From Pseudolabrys sp. (GTDB lineage: Bacteria > Pseudomonadota > Alphaproteobacteria > Rhizobiales > Xanthobacteraceae): a DNA stretch of 5,316 nucleotides. Shown here piece after piece: positions 4,908-5,316 of this stretch (position 1 is the first letter of the stretch; each line of letters opens with the position of its first letter). The notes beneath the pieces were generated by a model. The model saw nothing but the letters and a program-made list of their open reading frames with translations. It searched no databases and was not told the origin of the DNA. The stretch covers positions 1 to 5,316 of the forward strand of contig JAQSCR010000035.1 of the NCBI GenBank assembly GCA_029945495.1. The letters are read 5' to 3'. The position numbers and the translations under genes were made by a program.

Positions 4908-5240
4908 ATGGGCATCGAGCAGTTCATCGAAAACGAAGTGAAGGCCAATGACGTGGTGCTGTTCATGAAAGGTACACCGCAGTTTCCGCAATGCGGATTC
5001 TCCGGCCAGGTCGTACAGATTCTCGACCACCTCGGCATCGCCTATAAAGGCCTCAACGTGCTGGAATCCGCCGACCTGCGCGACGGCATCAAGGCCTATT
5101 CGAACTGGCCGACCATTCCGCAGCTCTACGTGAAGGGCGAGTTCGTCGGCGGTTGCGACATCGTGCGCGAGATGTTCCAGGCCGGCGAATTGCAGCAGGC
5201 GCTCAAGGATGCCGGTGTGCCGGTGGCCGCGCAGGCTTAG
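4908..5240 (+). CDS. grxD: Monothiol glutaredoxin GrxD (Grx4 family, CGFS type)
   Basis: A complete 110-residue cytoplasmic single-domain CGFS glutaredoxin. These proteins bind a [2Fe-2S] cluster together with glutathione as a homodimer or as a heterodimer with a BolA-family protein, and act in cluster transfer and iron sensing rather than as strong disulfide reductases. Visible marks: FMKGTPQFPQCGFSGQ (19-34) with Cys29 in the CGFS motif and Lys21 as the glutathione contact; WPTIPQLYVKGEFVGGCDI (67-85) with the cis-Pro TIP turn at 69-71 and the GG-C-D glutathione-binding loop at 81-84. Length is normal. ATG 4908 is preceded by AAAGGGA at 4891-4897, 10 nt away, slightly long but good. It follows the BolA-family gene, its expected physical partner. 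Confidence 0.96.
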   Translation: MGIEQFIENEVKANDVVLFMKGTPQFPQCGFSGQVVQILDHLGIAYKGLNVLESADLRDGIKAYSNWPTIPQLYVKGEFVGGCDIVREMFQAGELQQALKDAGVPVAAQA

Positions 5241-5276
5241 TCAGATTTTCTCAGGCGTCTGCTCCAATCTCCGCTC

Positions 5277-5296
5277 ATTCCCGCGCAGGCGGGAAT
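5277..5296. repeat. ATTCCC-N8-GGGAAT palindrome, dispersed-repeat type
   Basis: ATTCCCGC (5277-5284) and GCGGGAAT (5289-5296) form a perfect 8-bp stem with a 4-nt loop, 37 nt after the grxD stop. The 20-bp form ATTCCC-N8-GGGAAT is the same as the dRS3 pattern described in Neisseria, and similar short palindromes are scattered between genes in many proteobacteria. It may serve as the mRNA 3' end of grxD, though no T-run follows. The bases 5241-5276 and 5297-5316 show nothing else I can support. Confidence 0.6.
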
Positions 5297-5316
5297 CCAG
5301 TTCTATCATTCTCGTT

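Noticed and set aside
4417..4941. A 174-codon + strand frame running through the BolA-family gene towards grxD
   Set aside because: It is out of frame with the clear BolA-family protein at 4502-4732 and resembles no family; only the BolA frame has an AAAGGAG site.
4569..5030. Minus-strand frame of 153 codons across the BolA-grxD gap
   Set aside because: It overlaps two well-identified genes antisense, and its Arg/Ala/Pro-rich translation shows no motif.

Overview
The window is GC-rich chromosomal DNA that looks like an alphaproteobacterium, most likely a Rhizobiales member close to the Bradyrhizobiaceae/Xanthobacteraceae. The evidence is the three-subunit FGAM synthase type (separate PurQ and a short PurL of about 736 residues), PurQ and PurL protein sequences of the rhizobial kind, and a BolA-family gene followed by a CGFS glutaredoxin gene near purL, an arrangement I recall from that group. 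Species cannot be settled from the sequence alone.

Layout. Positions 1-2899 (+) hold the 3' part of purQ and a complete purL, the glutaminase and synthetase subunits of formylglycinamidine ribonucleotide synthase, the fourth step of purine biosynthesis. A 9-bp hairpin lies between them and covers an upstream GTG, so the purL start is placed at 689. Positions 2903-4351 (-) hold two genes: a MarR-family repressor, whose stop codon lies 3 nt from that of purL, and upstream of it a gene for an exported protein with three four-cysteine repeats and a long Pro/Ala linker. A long inverted repeat spans the two facing stop codons and could terminate transcription in both directions. The MarR gene has a 15-bp-arm palindrome over its probable promoter, a classic autorepression layout, and its predicted transcription start coincides with its ATG. 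The exported-protein gene has a promoter with a perfect TATAAT.

Positions 4502-5240 (+) hold a BolA/IbaG-family gene and grxD (CGFS monothiol glutaredoxin), partners in Fe-S cluster and iron handling. A 175-nt gap between them has a weak terminator-like element and a possible grxD promoter. After grxD lies a short ATTCCC-N8-GGGAAT palindrome of the dispersed-repeat kind.

The purine genes and the BolA/Grx pair are ordinary core functions. The less ordinary part is the minus-strand pair between them, together with the control DNA around 3356-3407 and 4387-4416. I see no phage, insertion sequence, CRISPR array, tRNA or rRNA. Nothing here amounts to a clearly new system; the best leads are the MarR operator with its leaderless-type promoter, the hairpin shared by the convergent stops, and the uncharacterised three-repeat cysteine-rich protein.
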